From positions 1 through 64,000 of the forward strand of contig NZ_LUUI01000101.1 of NCBI RefSeq assembly GCF_001644015.1: a stretch of 64,000 bases of DNA. Reading direction: 5' to 3'. The position numbers were made by a program, and so were the translations under genes. Positions 1 through 8,104 of the stretch are shown here, one piece after another. How positions within the stretch are numbered: the stretch's first letter is position 1; each line of letters opens with the position of its first letter. Under the pieces are notes generated by a model. It was given only the letters and a program-made list of their open reading frames with translations, made no database searches and had not been told where the DNA came from. Origin of the DNA: Methylomonas lenta (GTDB lineage: Bacteria > Pseudomonadota > Gammaproteobacteria > Methylococcales > Methylomonadaceae).

Positions 1-488
1 GATTTAAGGGCGCTTACGGTTTATTCGCTAGTATGTCTGAGGCTGTTACTAATATAATTCATCATGCTTACAATGATGGTCAAACTAAAGAGTGGCGAAT
101 GTTTGCACAACATAAGGATGAAAAATTGACCGTAGCGATATGTGATCAGGGAATAGGAATACCAGGGTCGCTTAGACAAAAACCTGAAATAAAAGAGTAT
201 TTAAAATCTCCAATACATTTTGCAAAAAGGCGTCGTGATACGGCTCTTATTGAGGTCGCCGTTCAAAGCACTCGTAGTAAAACTAGATTACCACATCGTG
301 GAAAAGGGTTGAAAGAGATGCTTGAACTTGTCAAAAGTGGCACTGTTGGAGGATTGCGTATTTTTAGTAAAAAAGGAGCGTTTGATTACAGCGCATCAAT
401 GAAGCTGGAGACTAGAAAAGATTATAAAACCGACATCAATGGAACAATTATCATTTGGGAAATATCATTGGAGTCAAACAATGAGTAA
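1..488 (+). CDS. Histidine-kinase-like ATPase (5' partial)
   Basis: GHKL-type ATP-binding protein whose reading frame is open to the left edge, so the true start is outside the window; the first internal ATG is at 33. The N-box (SEAVTNIIHHAY), G1-like motif (DQGIGIPG) and G2-like motif (RGKGLKEM) are present in order. There is no sensor, dimerisation or receiver region, so it resembles stand-alone anti-sigma/RsbW-like ATPases rather than a complete sensor kinase. It overlaps the next gene by 8 bp, a STAS-like protein, which suggests a switch pair. The region is AT-rich compared with the genes from 1.6 kb on. Family call is good; function is inferred. Confidence 0.75.
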   Translation, partial: FKGAYGLFASMSEAVTNIIHHAYNDGQTKEWRMFAQHKDEKLTVAICDQGIGIPGSLRQKPEIKEYLKSPIHFAKRRRDTALIEVAVQSTRSKTRLPHRGKGLKEMLELVKSGTVGGLRIFSKKGAFDYSASMKLETRKDYKTDINGTIIIWEISLESNNE

Positions 489-810
489 TAAAGTTATTTG
501 CATCGCTAAAAACTATTCAGATACTCCGGCTGGTCGCTATTATTCCGATGGGAGTTTTTCAGGAGAAAGATTTCGTGAAGAATTTTTATATCCTGCGCTA
601 AAAGATAACGAGCACGTTGAAATTAATCTCGATGGAACCCTTGGGTTGGGGTCTTCATTTTTGGAGGAGGCTTTTGGGGGGCTTATACGAGAAAAGGGTA
701 TGTGTCTTGATGATATTAAGATGAAATTAGAAATTATTAGTCAAAGGGCGGTATACAAAAATCGTATTTGGGAGTATTTGGAAGAAGCCCAATTAGAAAA
801 AGATAGATAA
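481..810 (+). CDS. STAS-like (DUF4325) protein
   Basis: A 109-aa protein translated from the ATG at 481 inside the end of the upstream ATPase gene. It has the look of the STAS-like DUF4325 family: a short N-terminal strand region, a mid segment EINLDGTLGLGSSFLEEAFGGL typical of the family core, and a helical C-terminus. These proteins often sit directly behind a GHKL ATPase, as here, and are thought to be partner-switch components. An upstream in-frame ATG at 439 exists, but it would overlap most of the ATPase C-terminus and is less likely. The downstream gene starts 1 bp after the stop. Confidence 0.7.
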   Translation: MSNKVICIAKNYSDTPAGRYYSDGSFSGERFREEFLYPALKDNEHVEINLDGTLGLGSSFLEEAFGGLIREKGMCLDDIKMKLEIISQRAVYKNRIWEYLEEAQLEKDR

Positions 811-811
811 C

Positions 812-1270
812 ATGACGACGTGCGATGTTGCTGCAGTTGGTTGGGTTATTGCCCTAATTGGTTTTATTGTTAATAATAGATTCTCAAATCAAAGAGAAAC
901 TAGAAAGGAAATTCGAGCGAAGTTAGATCATCTTAATAAGTCACTCGACTCTCTTCTTGAGGCGTCTAGGAACTATTATTTAGATGATGCCGCTATTCTT
1001 TCTAAAGAATCAATTCGAATACATGAGGCTATTAATTCTTGTGACAGAATTATTCAAGAGCTTTCTAGGTTCAATAAGGACTGTAAGTTGCAACCTGATT
1101 TTTATATTATTTATGATGTTGTAACTGGCGGGAAATTCGAGTCTGCTAAACATCAACCTGGTGAGCATAATGGTCCCATTTGTAAAAGATTATCCATCCA
1201 AAAAGAAGCTCTTATGCAAAGTGCTGAAGATTGGTTTAGCGCAGCATTCAATCAAAGAGCTTTTACCTAA
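812..1270 (+). CDS. Unknown membrane-anchored protein
   Basis: I do not recognise this 152-aa protein. It has one N-terminal hydrophobic segment (about residues 7-21, VGWVIALIGFIVN), then a basic stretch and a long, probably helical or coiled-coil cytoplasmic part. It starts 1 bp after the STAS-like gene and so is almost surely co-transcribed with it. It could be the membrane anchor or effector of the ATPase/STAS pair. Base composition is AT-rich like the two upstream genes. Codon pattern and tight spacing support a real gene. Confidence 0.6.
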   Translation: MTTCDVAAVGWVIALIGFIVNNRFSNQRETRKEIRAKLDHLNKSLDSLLEASRNYYLDDAAILSKESIRIHEAINSCDRIIQELSRFNKDCKLQPDFYIIYDVVTGGKFESAKHQPGEHNGPICKRLSIQKEALMQSAEDWFSAAFNQRAFT

Positions 1271-1630
1271 ATAAATTGATAAGCAAACCGAAATACCTGA
1301 CAGCCAGCAGGGTGCGGTAAACAACATGCACGGCTTCGTTCGCGATTGGTGCGGTTCGTAAACTCACCACACCCTACGCCTAGCTCTGCAAACGGTAGGT
1401 GCGATTTACCCTAAAGGGCATAAAAGCTTGCGTAATCGCACATTTCGCAGCCTACATTCCTCCGATTACGCTATCGTTAATCGGAGCTACGACACTTTAT
1501 CATCCAGGATACGAGGGTGTGCGTTAAGGAATTTAACCGATCGTTCCTGCCGATTCGTCACCGCTACGCGGCTCTTCTGTGCTGAACTCAACAACTCAAT
1601 ACCGCTGTAAACTGGAATCGCTCCACAGTC
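1271..1630. other. Intergenic stretch with REP-like inverted repeats
   Basis: No convincing gene here. It holds degenerate REP-like sequences. A 9-bp inverted repeat (CTCCGATTA at 1460-1468 and TAATCGGAG at 1478-1486) follows GTAGG/CCTAC-type arms around 1398-1455. Short open frames in this stretch have no protein-like composition. It separates the AT-rich left module from the convergent glycosyltransferase gene. Confidence 0.5.
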
Positions 1631-2407
1631 CTAAGATTTTCCCAACTTTAGGCTTTGATTCCCACTCAGGCTTCGCCACAATCCAGGCAGAAAAAAACCG
1701 CGAATAAAAAGACGCCATGCCACCATGCGGGTGATACGAGCAATGTCCTTCACTGGGCGGAAATGACTGAGCCGGGCATTTTTGGGGTATGTGGTCTGAA
1801 CCGGCACAAAGACGCATAGAAATCCGTGCCGAGCGGCTTCAATAATGATTTCGCTTTCGAAAACGAAGCTACGTTCACGGCTGGGTTTGAACCGGCAGTG
1901 CCTGAAAAGTTGCGCCGGATAGACCCGGAATCCCGACTGACTATCTTCAACTGTCTGGCCCGAAGCCCAGGCGATCCAAAAGTTGGCGAAACGGTTGGCA
2001 CGGTAGCGGGCGATTGGCATCACCTCACGGTTCCACAGGCGAGAGCCAATCACCAGACGGTCTGGCTGAGCATCCGCCGCCATTAATAGTCTTGGAATAT
2101 CGGTCGGATCGTGCTGACCGTCTGCATCCATTGTCACGATGCCCTTTGCACCGCGTTGCAATGCCGTTTGCATGCCATTGAATAAACTCGCAGCCTTACC
2201 CAGATTCTCGGGATGATGCAGTAGTGTTATCGGCAAATCCGAGATTTGTTTCGACGTGCCATCGCTGGAGCCGTCATCAACTACGATCACTCTGCCGAGA
2301 TGCCGTAGGGCAGCTTGTACCACTTTGCGGATGGTGGCAGCCTCGTTGTAGGCAGGAATCACCAATGTGTATTCGTCTCGTTCGTTCATGCCATTTACCC
2401 CATTCAC
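1631..2407 (-). CDS. Family 2 glycosyltransferase
   Basis: GT-A-fold inverting glycosyltransferase of the dolichyl-phosphate-mannose synthase-like type, 258 aa. Motifs: VIPAYNEA near the N-terminus, VDDGSSDGT (about residues 43-51) and the metal-binding DADGQHD (94-100). There is no clear C-terminal membrane segment. The start may be Met1 or Met7 (ATG at 2389), which precedes the conserved domain more closely. It lies 75 bp downstream of a lipid-A-type acyltransferase on the same strand. A GT2 and LABLAT-acyltransferase pair is common in aryl-polyene and other lipid-decoration loci, but the other aryl-polyene genes are not seen here. Confidence 0.85.
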   Translation of the reverse strand: MNGVNGMNERDEYTLVIPAYNEAATIRKVVQAALRHLGRVIVVDDGSSDGTSKQISDLPITLLHHPENLGKAASLFNGMQTALQRGAKGIVTMDADGQHDPTDIPRLLMAADAQPDRLVIGSRLWNREVMPIARYRANRFANFWIAWASGQTVEDSQSGFRVYPAQLFRHCRFKPSRERSFVFESEIIIEAARHGFLCVFVPVQTTYPKNARLSHFRPVKDIARITRMVAWRLFIRGFFLPGLWRSLSGNQSLKLGKS

Positions 2408-2482
2408 TCAGTCGGCATTATGCACAAATATCGGCATGCCGGTATCCAGAGCCATGGAAAGCATGCTTAGTTAGCCAAGATC

Positions 2483-3382
2483 TTATTCGTCCGACTGCCA
2501 GAAATCATAAAAATTGAACCAGTTATAAGGTGCCAGTTTGCAGTAATGTTCTAGCCGGTTGGCATAGCACTGCATGATGTCATGGACGGCAGCCTCACGC
2601 TGGTAACGTCCGACTTGCGGCGGATCGGCCAGATATTCAAACCTGATCTCGTAGCGCCCATTGCCCTGGTGCAGGCAAAAGAACAAAACCAGCGGGATGT
2701 CGAGAATTCGCGATAAAAGGGCTGGTGCTTCAGGAAACCAAGCCTGTTCGCCGAAGAATTCGCAGCGAATCCGTTTGCTGGCACGCACACTGCGGTCTCC
2801 AAGTAGCGCGATAATGCCACCTTGACGCACATGCTGGTCGAGACCAACCAAGGATCCTGCTCCGCCGCCCATGTAGATAATGTCCTTGAACAGTGACGGA
2901 TTCAGCTTTCGGTACATCTCGGTAATGCGAGGTGTACCCTCTCCGTAAACCAAAGCCTTGATACGATATTCGTTCCCCAGCATTCCAACCGCTCGAGCAA
3001 TCTCGAAGCTGCCGAGATGGGCGCCTACCAGTATGCAGCCGCGTCCGGAGCGAACGTAACTATCCAGCACCTCCACACCTTTGATAGTAATGTCGAGTCG
3101 CTGACCTTGGCCGGCAAAGATGTAGAGTCTATCCAATAGTGTGTTGGCGAAGGTATGGTAATGCCGAAATACATCAGTCCAGCCGCATTCACGGCCCAAA
3201 ACACGCCGCAGAAAATCACTGGAGGCGGCGCGGGTACGGAATGAGAACACAACGAAATAGGCTGTGATCGGGTATAGCAGTAGGCAGGATAGCCATCGCC
3301 CGACCCGCAGGGAGATCCAGTTGATGGTATTCAACCAGAACTGGTTACTCCGCTCCGGTAATTCTAGCCAGGCCTGTTTCAT
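2483..3382 (-). CDS. LpxL/HtrB-like acyltransferase
   Basis: A 299-aa member of the lysophospholipid/lipid A acyltransferase (LABLAT) family, which transfers acyl chains to a lipid or glycolipid acceptor at the inner membrane. The catalytic HX4E motif is at H122-E127 (AHLGSFE), with a hydrophobic segment near residues 30-46. The downstream conserved block contains YRKLNP, LLGDRS and the FFGE substrate loop, as in the family. It is followed by a GT2 gene, as in aryl-polyene clusters. A short open frame ending at 3379 overlaps its start by 4 bp but looks spurious. The 265 bp upstream to the next gene hold nothing I can name. Confidence 0.82.
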   Translation of the reverse strand: MKQAWLELPERSNQFWLNTINWISLRVGRWLSCLLLYPITAYFVVFSFRTRAASSDFLRRVLGRECGWTDVFRHYHTFANTLLDRLYIFAGQGQRLDITIKGVEVLDSYVRSGRGCILVGAHLGSFEIARAVGMLGNEYRIKALVYGEGTPRITEMYRKLNPSLFKDIIYMGGGAGSLVGLDQHVRQGGIIALLGDRSVRASKRIRCEFFGEQAWFPEAPALLSRILDIPLVLFFCLHQGNGRYEIRFEYLADPPQVGRYQREAAVHDIMQCYANRLEHYCKLAPYNWFNFYDFWQSDE

Positions 3383-3647
3383 ATAGCCGCAATCTCGAAA
3401 ATATCAACGACCGGCCAGCAGCCGAGAGTCTGGTAAGTTAATAAAGGTATATCGTTCACGCGGCAGTAGGTCTGTTCCTTCATGAATATTGATTTGCACT
3501 GGGTACCCATTGGTCGGACGGTGCAGAGGGGTGGCGACGCAGCCAAATTCAGCGAACCGACGCCATTCCTACATAACGTAGATATGCCGGACTTGCCGCC
3601 TACCACCCCGCATTTAATTGCCAACTCGTGAATCAAGAACACAGTAA

Positions 3648-4088
3648 TTAGTGGCCTCTTACTATGGTGCACCATTCGCCGACAACGTTTAGCAAGTTTC
3701 GCGCCGAGTGATCCACTGAAGTGACCTCTTTGATGTTGCCGTTTTCCTTTGCCGCACGGACACTGGCATCACCGCGCGCCAACAAGCCCAGAATGGATTC
3801 TGCGCAGGCTTTTCCTTCCTTCAATGTGCCGGGGTTGGCAGATTCACCGGTTGCTATGTCGCCCCATATGACTTCAGTTCCCAAAACACCTTTGATCGGC
3901 GAATCGACGATCATGCACCCATTTAGAACGACTAAGAGACTCATCGTGCCAAATACCAGGAATGTTCTATTGGGCACTCGTTTCTGCACTATGGTTCGGG
4001 TGAGTGTATTGCTCAGACCGAATTTCCAAGTCACCCCTAATTGCTCATTTGGTGCTACCGATTGGCCTTTAATTTGATCTCGAGTCAT
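3648..4088 (-). CDS. TRL-like lipoprotein
   Basis: 146 aa as drawn. The C-terminal half has the features of TRL-like small lipoproteins: a Cys after a hydrophobic stretch (SLLVVLNGC, Cys58), a G-rich linker, then GKACAESILGLLARGDAS and a closing VVGEWCTIV segment. The 48 residues before Met49 are unlike a signal peptide. Met49 (ATG at 3944) gives a very short leader, so the exact start is uncertain. The family role is unknown. It is probably an outer-membrane-anchored periplasmic protein. Confidence 0.65.
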   Translation of the reverse strand: MTRDQIKGQSVAPNEQLGVTWKFGLSNTLTRTIVQKRVPNRTFLVFGTMSLLVVLNGCMIVDSPIKGVLGTEVIWGDIATGESANPGTLKEGKACAESILGLLARGDASVRAAKENGNIKEVTSVDHSARNLLNVVGEWCTIVRGH

Positions 4089-4398
4089 TGCCGTTCTCCA
4101 AGAAGTTAGATATTTAATGAGCTTGATTGCCCATTGTTATTGAATGGTTCGTAGGCAAGGTTTGGACGCATTACTTTTCTGCTTGGAAGAAGAAAAAACT
4201 ATACTGCGTCCAGCCATGCCCACTCTTGTTTGCCATGACCGTATAAATCCGACGGCTACTTTCAGAAAAAGCGCAGATCGTTGAACACGGTAAGGAGTAG
4301 GGCGGTGTGGCCTTAATGCCAGCCAATACCACCTTCACGTTAAGCTGAAGATCATCTTGCCGTGTGCATCTACTCAGGTAGCCAAACTACAGTAGTGT

Positions 4399-4438
4399 CT
4401 TTTGTTGGTCTGTACGCTATCGCACAGACCAACAAAAG
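4399..4438. repeat. Perfect 15-bp inverted repeat centred on dyad motif
   Basis: Arms CTTTTGTTGGTCTGT (4399-4413) and ACAGACCAACAAAAG (4424-4438) are exact reverse complements around a 10-bp centre. The centre plus arm ends form GTACGCTATCGCAC (4412-4425), a perfect match to the recurrent dyad motif of this region. There is no U-tract, so it is not a classic terminator. It lies in a 495-bp gap (4089-4583) between divergent genes and could be an operator for either. Confidence 0.7.
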
Positions 4439-4583
4439 CCTGATGTGTGAGGATGAAGTGAACCCTATCGGTGTCGAGTTCCGGCACTATTGAACCTCGA
4501 AGATGATTATTAATAGTTTCCGGATTGTGTGGTTTGAGGGGCTTTGTGTGATGGCCTACTAAATAAGCGAGGAAGATACATAA

Positions 4584-5387
4584 TTGAACGGTACTTTTAA
4601 AACCAAGCTAACCCTGCAGTCAATTATTTGGCTTGTACCCTTGATTGCCAGCCTTATGACAGGTTGCATGACTGGGTTTGATGCCAGCTATCCAGTTGGA
4701 CAAGCCTCGACGAAAAGTGTCGAGTTTATGCTTAGCTTTGATGATGGGCCGCTGCCCGATCAAACCGAGCGTGTGCTGGCTATCTTGGCAACGCTTAGAG
4801 CCATTGATGGCTCACCAATAAAAGCTGGTTTTTTTCTGTTGGCCGATGCGCCTGATGAATTTTGGCAGCGGCGGATTTATTACGCACCTTACGAACTCTG
4901 GACAGATAAGGGCAGTATCGCAAAATACCCAATAATTGCCAGACAGATAAAGCAGGCCGGTCATATTATCGGTAATCATTCGACGCATCACGCATGGCTT
5001 CGATGGCCTTGGCTGGATACACAGGAGGCCGTACTGAGCGAATTTACCGAATGGGAAGCCATTTCTGAGCGGGTTTTAGGTGTATCAAATGTGCGCTTGT
5101 TTCGACCACCCTATTTAATTATCAATACAGATATGCGAGAAACAGCCGAGCGATTAGGTTATCAGATCGTTATGGGAGAATTGGTCGGCGATGCCATACC
5201 GGATATGACGGTCGAAGGGATCAAGCAAAAGACTCAAACCATTCTGGCGGCATGGAGCAAGCCTTACCCCTGCGTTTTAATATTCCACGATAACCGTCCT
5301 ACCACCTACCAACATCTCGATGAAATTGTCGGCAATCTGCAGCAACACGGTTACCGGCTGGTAAATTTTGACCCCAAACGCTTGTGA
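4584..5387 (+). CDS. Polysaccharide deacetylase lipoprotein (NodB domain)
   Basis: 267-aa carbohydrate esterase family 4 protein, exported. The N-terminal hydrophobic segment ends in a lipobox (SLMTGC, Cys28). NodB motif 1 is FDDGP (about residues 52-56); motif 2 is the histidine-rich NHSTHH, supplying metal ligands; a later RPPYL gives motif 3. It probably removes N-acetyl groups from cell-wall or extracellular glycan. The start used is TTG at 4584, preceded by a GAGGAAG ribosome site; no better ATG precedes the signal peptide. The upstream gap carries the long palindrome at 4399-4438. Confidence 0.82.
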   Translation: MNGTFKTKLTLQSIIWLVPLIASLMTGCMTGFDASYPVGQASTKSVEFMLSFDDGPLPDQTERVLAILATLRAIDGSPIKAGFFLLADAPDEFWQRRIYYAPYELWTDKGSIAKYPIIARQIKQAGHIIGNHSTHHAWLRWPWLDTQEAVLSEFTEWEAISERVLGVSNVRLFRPPYLIINTDMRETAERLGYQIVMGELVGDAIPDMTVEGIKQKTQTILAAWSKPYPCVLIFHDNRPTTYQHLDEIVGNLQQHGYRLVNFDPKRL

Positions 5388-5513
5388 AGTAAGCGGACCA
5401 ATTTTCGTTTATCGATCTGCGCTGACGTATCAAACGGCCTTACAAACATTGGCTTGCTACAAAGCTGTTTGACCAGATTGGCAACTCTAATCGTCGGAGT
5501 AGCCAAAGTCTAT

Positions 5514-5527
5514 GTGCGCTGTCGAAC
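5514..5527. promoter_or_regulatory. Dyad motif GTNCGNNNNCGNAC, site 2
   Basis: GTGCGCTGTCGAAC, with conserved left flank TAT and right flank AGAC. It lies in the otherwise gene-free 383-bp gap 5388-5770, about 245 bp upstream of the gene at 5771. A half-degenerate copy (GGGCGACAGCGAAC) occurs at about 5708-5721, nearer that gene. Confidence 0.55.
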
Positions 5528-5770
5528 AGACAGATTTGCTGGTTAAAGTCATAGTAGTCTCCAAGATAGCGATCTCAGGGATGATCCTGCTGTTCGAGGT
5601 CGAACTCAGCAAATAATCAATCCTGGCGTATCTAGGGTTTTATGCCGGCAGTCGTCGAGACCGACTGGCATTATTCCTAATACACTGCACTTAACCGCTT
5701 ATGCCTGGGCGACAGCGAACTGTTAAACAGGCTTTAGCGTTCTTATTAACTCACTCTTTGGAGAATCTTC

Positions 5771-6298
5771 ATGCCCGAAAAACACAATTCAGCCGTTGGT
5801 CTTTTTAGCAATCACCAGGACGCCGAAAGCGCGGTCAAGGAATTGCAAAAGTGTGGCTATGACATGAAAAAACTGTCGGTAGTCGGTAAGGATTATCACA
5901 GTGAAGAAAATGTGATTGGCTACTACAACACCGGTGATCGCATGGCGACCTGGGGGAAGTTCGGACTGTTTTGGGGCTGGATTTGGGGACTGCTTTTCGG
6001 TTCCGCATTCTTCTTGATTCCGGGAATTGGCCCGGTCATGGTCGGAGGCCCTTTGGTAAGTTACATGATCGGCGCACTTGAAATGGCGGTAGTCACCGGC
6101 GGTCTCACCGCTCTTGGCGGCGCACTCGCCAGCATTGGCATTCCGAATGACAGCGTTATTCGCTACGAAACCGCACTGAAGGCCGACAAATTTATTCTCA
6201 TTGTTCACGGAACCCTGCAGGAAGTGGCAAAGGCTAAGGATATTCTGATGCAAAACAGTGCTGAAGAGGCCAATGTGCATGAAGTGGTTGCCGATTAA
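5771..6298 (+). CDS. General-stress-type membrane protein (DUF1269/YflT-like)
   Basis: 175 aa. The N-terminal domain (VGLFSNHQDAESAVKELQ) matches the heat-induced/general stress protein 17M-like fold. A glycine-rich membrane hairpin follows (about residues 60-125, WGWIWGLLFGSAFFLIPG then VTGGLTALGGALASIG). The C-terminus resembles the family's second soluble part. A GGAG ribosome site precedes the ATG. The role is unknown; its homologues are usually stress-induced. It is the first of several small stress-type proteins in this region and carries the dyad motif upstream. Confidence 0.7.
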   Translation: MPEKHNSAVGLFSNHQDAESAVKELQKCGYDMKKLSVVGKDYHSEENVIGYYNTGDRMATWGKFGLFWGWIWGLLFGSAFFLIPGIGPVMVGGPLVSYMIGALEMAVVTGGLTALGGALASIGIPNDSVIRYETALKADKFILIVHGTLQEVAKAKDILMQNSAEEANVHEVVAD

Positions 6299-6434
6299 GG
6301 GTCTGGTTAGCAATATCAGCCTAAATGGATACCCCATTCAAAACACAGTCGTTCCGGAGGGTGTCGTAAAAGGTTGGATGGGCAGAATGCAATGACTTTA
6401 AAAGCGCTATAGTGAACCCCGTTATTTTGATTTT

Positions 6435-6461
6435 GTTGGGTTTCGCTCTGCTCTACCCAAC
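6435..6461. repeat. REP-like hairpin
   Basis: GTTGGGT (6435-6441) pairs with ACCCAAC (6455-6461), followed by CTACA. The sequence belongs to the same GTAGG(C)TGGGTT-type repeat family that flanks the REP-associated transposase at 52 kb. It occupies the 250-bp gap 6299-6550. Confidence 0.55.
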
Positions 6462-6550
6462 CTACATTTGGTTTTTACGATGGCATAGTTAAATCATTAT
6501 AAGACGCCGACACTGAATGCTTAGATTCAATCGACGGAGGCAAAAACACG

Positions 6551-7207
6551 ATGAATACACCCCCCGCAATCACCTGCTTATTTATTGATATCGGCGGTGT
6601 TTTACTCACCAATGGCTGGGATCATATAACTCGTAAACAGGCTGCCAGCCACTTCAAACTGGATTGGGAAGAGATGGAAGAGCGGCATCAGTTGAATTTC
6701 GCTATTTACGAAGAGGGTAGGTTGAGCCTGGATCGCTATCTGAGCCGGACAATTTTCCACGAGCAGCGATCCTTCTCAGTGGATCAGTTCCAGTCATTCA
6801 TGTTTGTGCAGTCTCATCCCTTTCCCGACATGATCGAGTTGTTTCGCAGCCTCAAAGCCCAATACGGCTTGAAGATCGTTGTGGTCAGCAACGAGGCGAG
6901 GGAACTCAATGCTTATCGGATTCGCAAGTTCAAGTTAGATGAGCTTGTGGATGCTTTTATTTCTTCGTGTTTTATACATCTACGCAAGCCCGACGAGGCC
7001 ATTTTTCAGCTAGCACTAGACATCGCTCAGCAACCTGCTAGCCAAATAGTCTTTATCGACAACACTAAGATGTTTGTGCAGATTGCCGAAAATTTGGGCA
7101 TGAACGGTATTCATCACACCGATTACACCTCCACATGCGTGCAACTGGCCGCATTTGGTTTGCGGAATACTGCAGACTCGGCCACGGCGCTCGTTAACTC
7201 CGCATGA
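6551..7207 (+). CDS. HAD-superfamily hydrolase (IA type)
   Basis: 218 aa haloacid-dehalogenase-like phosphatase. Motif I is FIDIGGVL (about residues 11-18, nucleophile Asp with the D-x-G-G variant common in HAD-IA), motif II VVSNE, motif III Lys in LRKPDEAIF, motif IV FIDNTKMF, where the usual second Asp of DD is Asn. The substrate cannot be told. It closely precedes the PRC-barrel gene at 7246 and may be co-transcribed with it. Confidence 0.8.
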   Translation: MNTPPAITCLFIDIGGVLLTNGWDHITRKQAASHFKLDWEEMEERHQLNFAIYEEGRLSLDRYLSRTIFHEQRSFSVDQFQSFMFVQSHPFPDMIELFRSLKAQYGLKIVVVSNEARELNAYRIRKFKLDELVDAFISSCFIHLRKPDEAIFQLALDIAQQPASQIVFIDNTKMFVQIAENLGMNGIHHTDYTSTCVQLAAFGLRNTADSATALVNSA

Positions 7208-7245
7208 CCGCAGCACGTCACTCAAACTTAAAAAGGAACCTTACC

Positions 7246-8031
7246 ATGCTCATTAAAGCTACAACCCTAAAGGGTTATAAATTGGACAGTCTCGATGGTG
7301 AAATAGGACAGGTTGATGAATTCTACTTCGATGATCAGCACTGGGCGATTCGTTATCTAGTTGCAAACGCCGGAAATTGGCTGACCGGCAGGCTGGTATT
7401 GATATCCCCCTACGCGTTGAAAAGCGTCGATAGTAAGACGAAACACATCGGCATTGGTTTGAGTCAACAGCAGATTGAAGAGAGTCCATCTTTAAATAGT
7501 CATAAACCCGTCTCGCGCCAATTCGAAGAAGCCTACTACGGCTATTACGGTTGGCCAATGTACTGGGCTGGCCCCTACATGTGGGGATATTCTCCGTATA
7601 TTGAGCGTGATCGTGAGCTTTGGATAGCGTCTTCCGAGGAGCAGATCGGTTGGGACCCGCATTTACGCAGTACTAACGATGTCAGCGGTCATCACCTGCA
7701 AGCAACCGATGGCGATATTGGTCATGTCGAGGATTTCATCATCGATGCTGAAACCTGGGCGATTCGTTATTTGGTCATCGCTACCCAAAACTGGTGGCCG
7801 GGGAAAAAAGTGCTGGTTTCACCACGCTGGATCGAGCGTATTAGCTGGGATGATTCGACTGTGTTCATCAATCTTCCCCGCGAAACCATCAAACATTCAC
7901 CGGCTTACAACGAAGATACTATTCTCGATAGAGAATATGAACTCAGGTTGCATCAGCACTATGAGCGTCCTGCTTACTGGGACGATTTGCTGAGGGATAA
8001 GCCAGCTTCTCTGCCAAAAAATCCGAAATAA
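7246..8031 (+). CDS. Double PRC-barrel domain protein
   Basis: 261 aa when started at the ATG at 7246, which has the ribosome site AAAAGGAACC; an in-frame ATG at 7204 overlaps the upstream gene and is less likely. Two PRC-barrel repeats are visible. The first (about residues 5-55) has [20 protein letters not shown] and the second (about 145-200) has [15 protein letters not shown]; both continue WAIRYLV. A tyrosine/tryptophan-rich linker ([11 protein letters not shown]) joins them. The family binds RNA or photosynthetic proteins or acts in stress adaptation; here it sits upstream of phosphoketolase. Confidence 0.8.
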   Translation: MLIKATTLKGYKLDSLDGEIGQVDEFYFDDQHWAIRYLVANAGNWLTGRLVLISPYALKSVDSKTKHIGIGLSQQQIEESPSLNSHKPVSRQFEEAYYGYYGWPMYWAGPYMWGYSPYIERDRELWIASSEEQIGWDPHLRSTNDVSGHHLQATDGDIGHVEDFIIDAETWAIRYLVIATQNWWPGKKVLVSPRWIERISWDDSTVFINLPRETIKHSPAYNEDTILDREYELRLHQHYERPAYWDDLLRDKPASLPKNPK

Positions 8032-8104
8032 AGACTTACTGGTAAGGGCGGTACAGGTTTCCGTAACCGGTTGCCTCAATCGCCCCTCAATTAGGATATT
8101 AGTC

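Noticed and set aside
1631-3382. Aryl-polyene biosynthesis cluster
   Set aside because: A GT2 and acyltransferase pair alone is not enough; no ketosynthase, dehydratase or carrier-protein genes are present.
3379-3675. 98-codon minus-strand frame between the acyltransferase and TRL genes
   Set aside because: No protein-like motif and only a 4-bp overlap with the next start; composition suggests chance.
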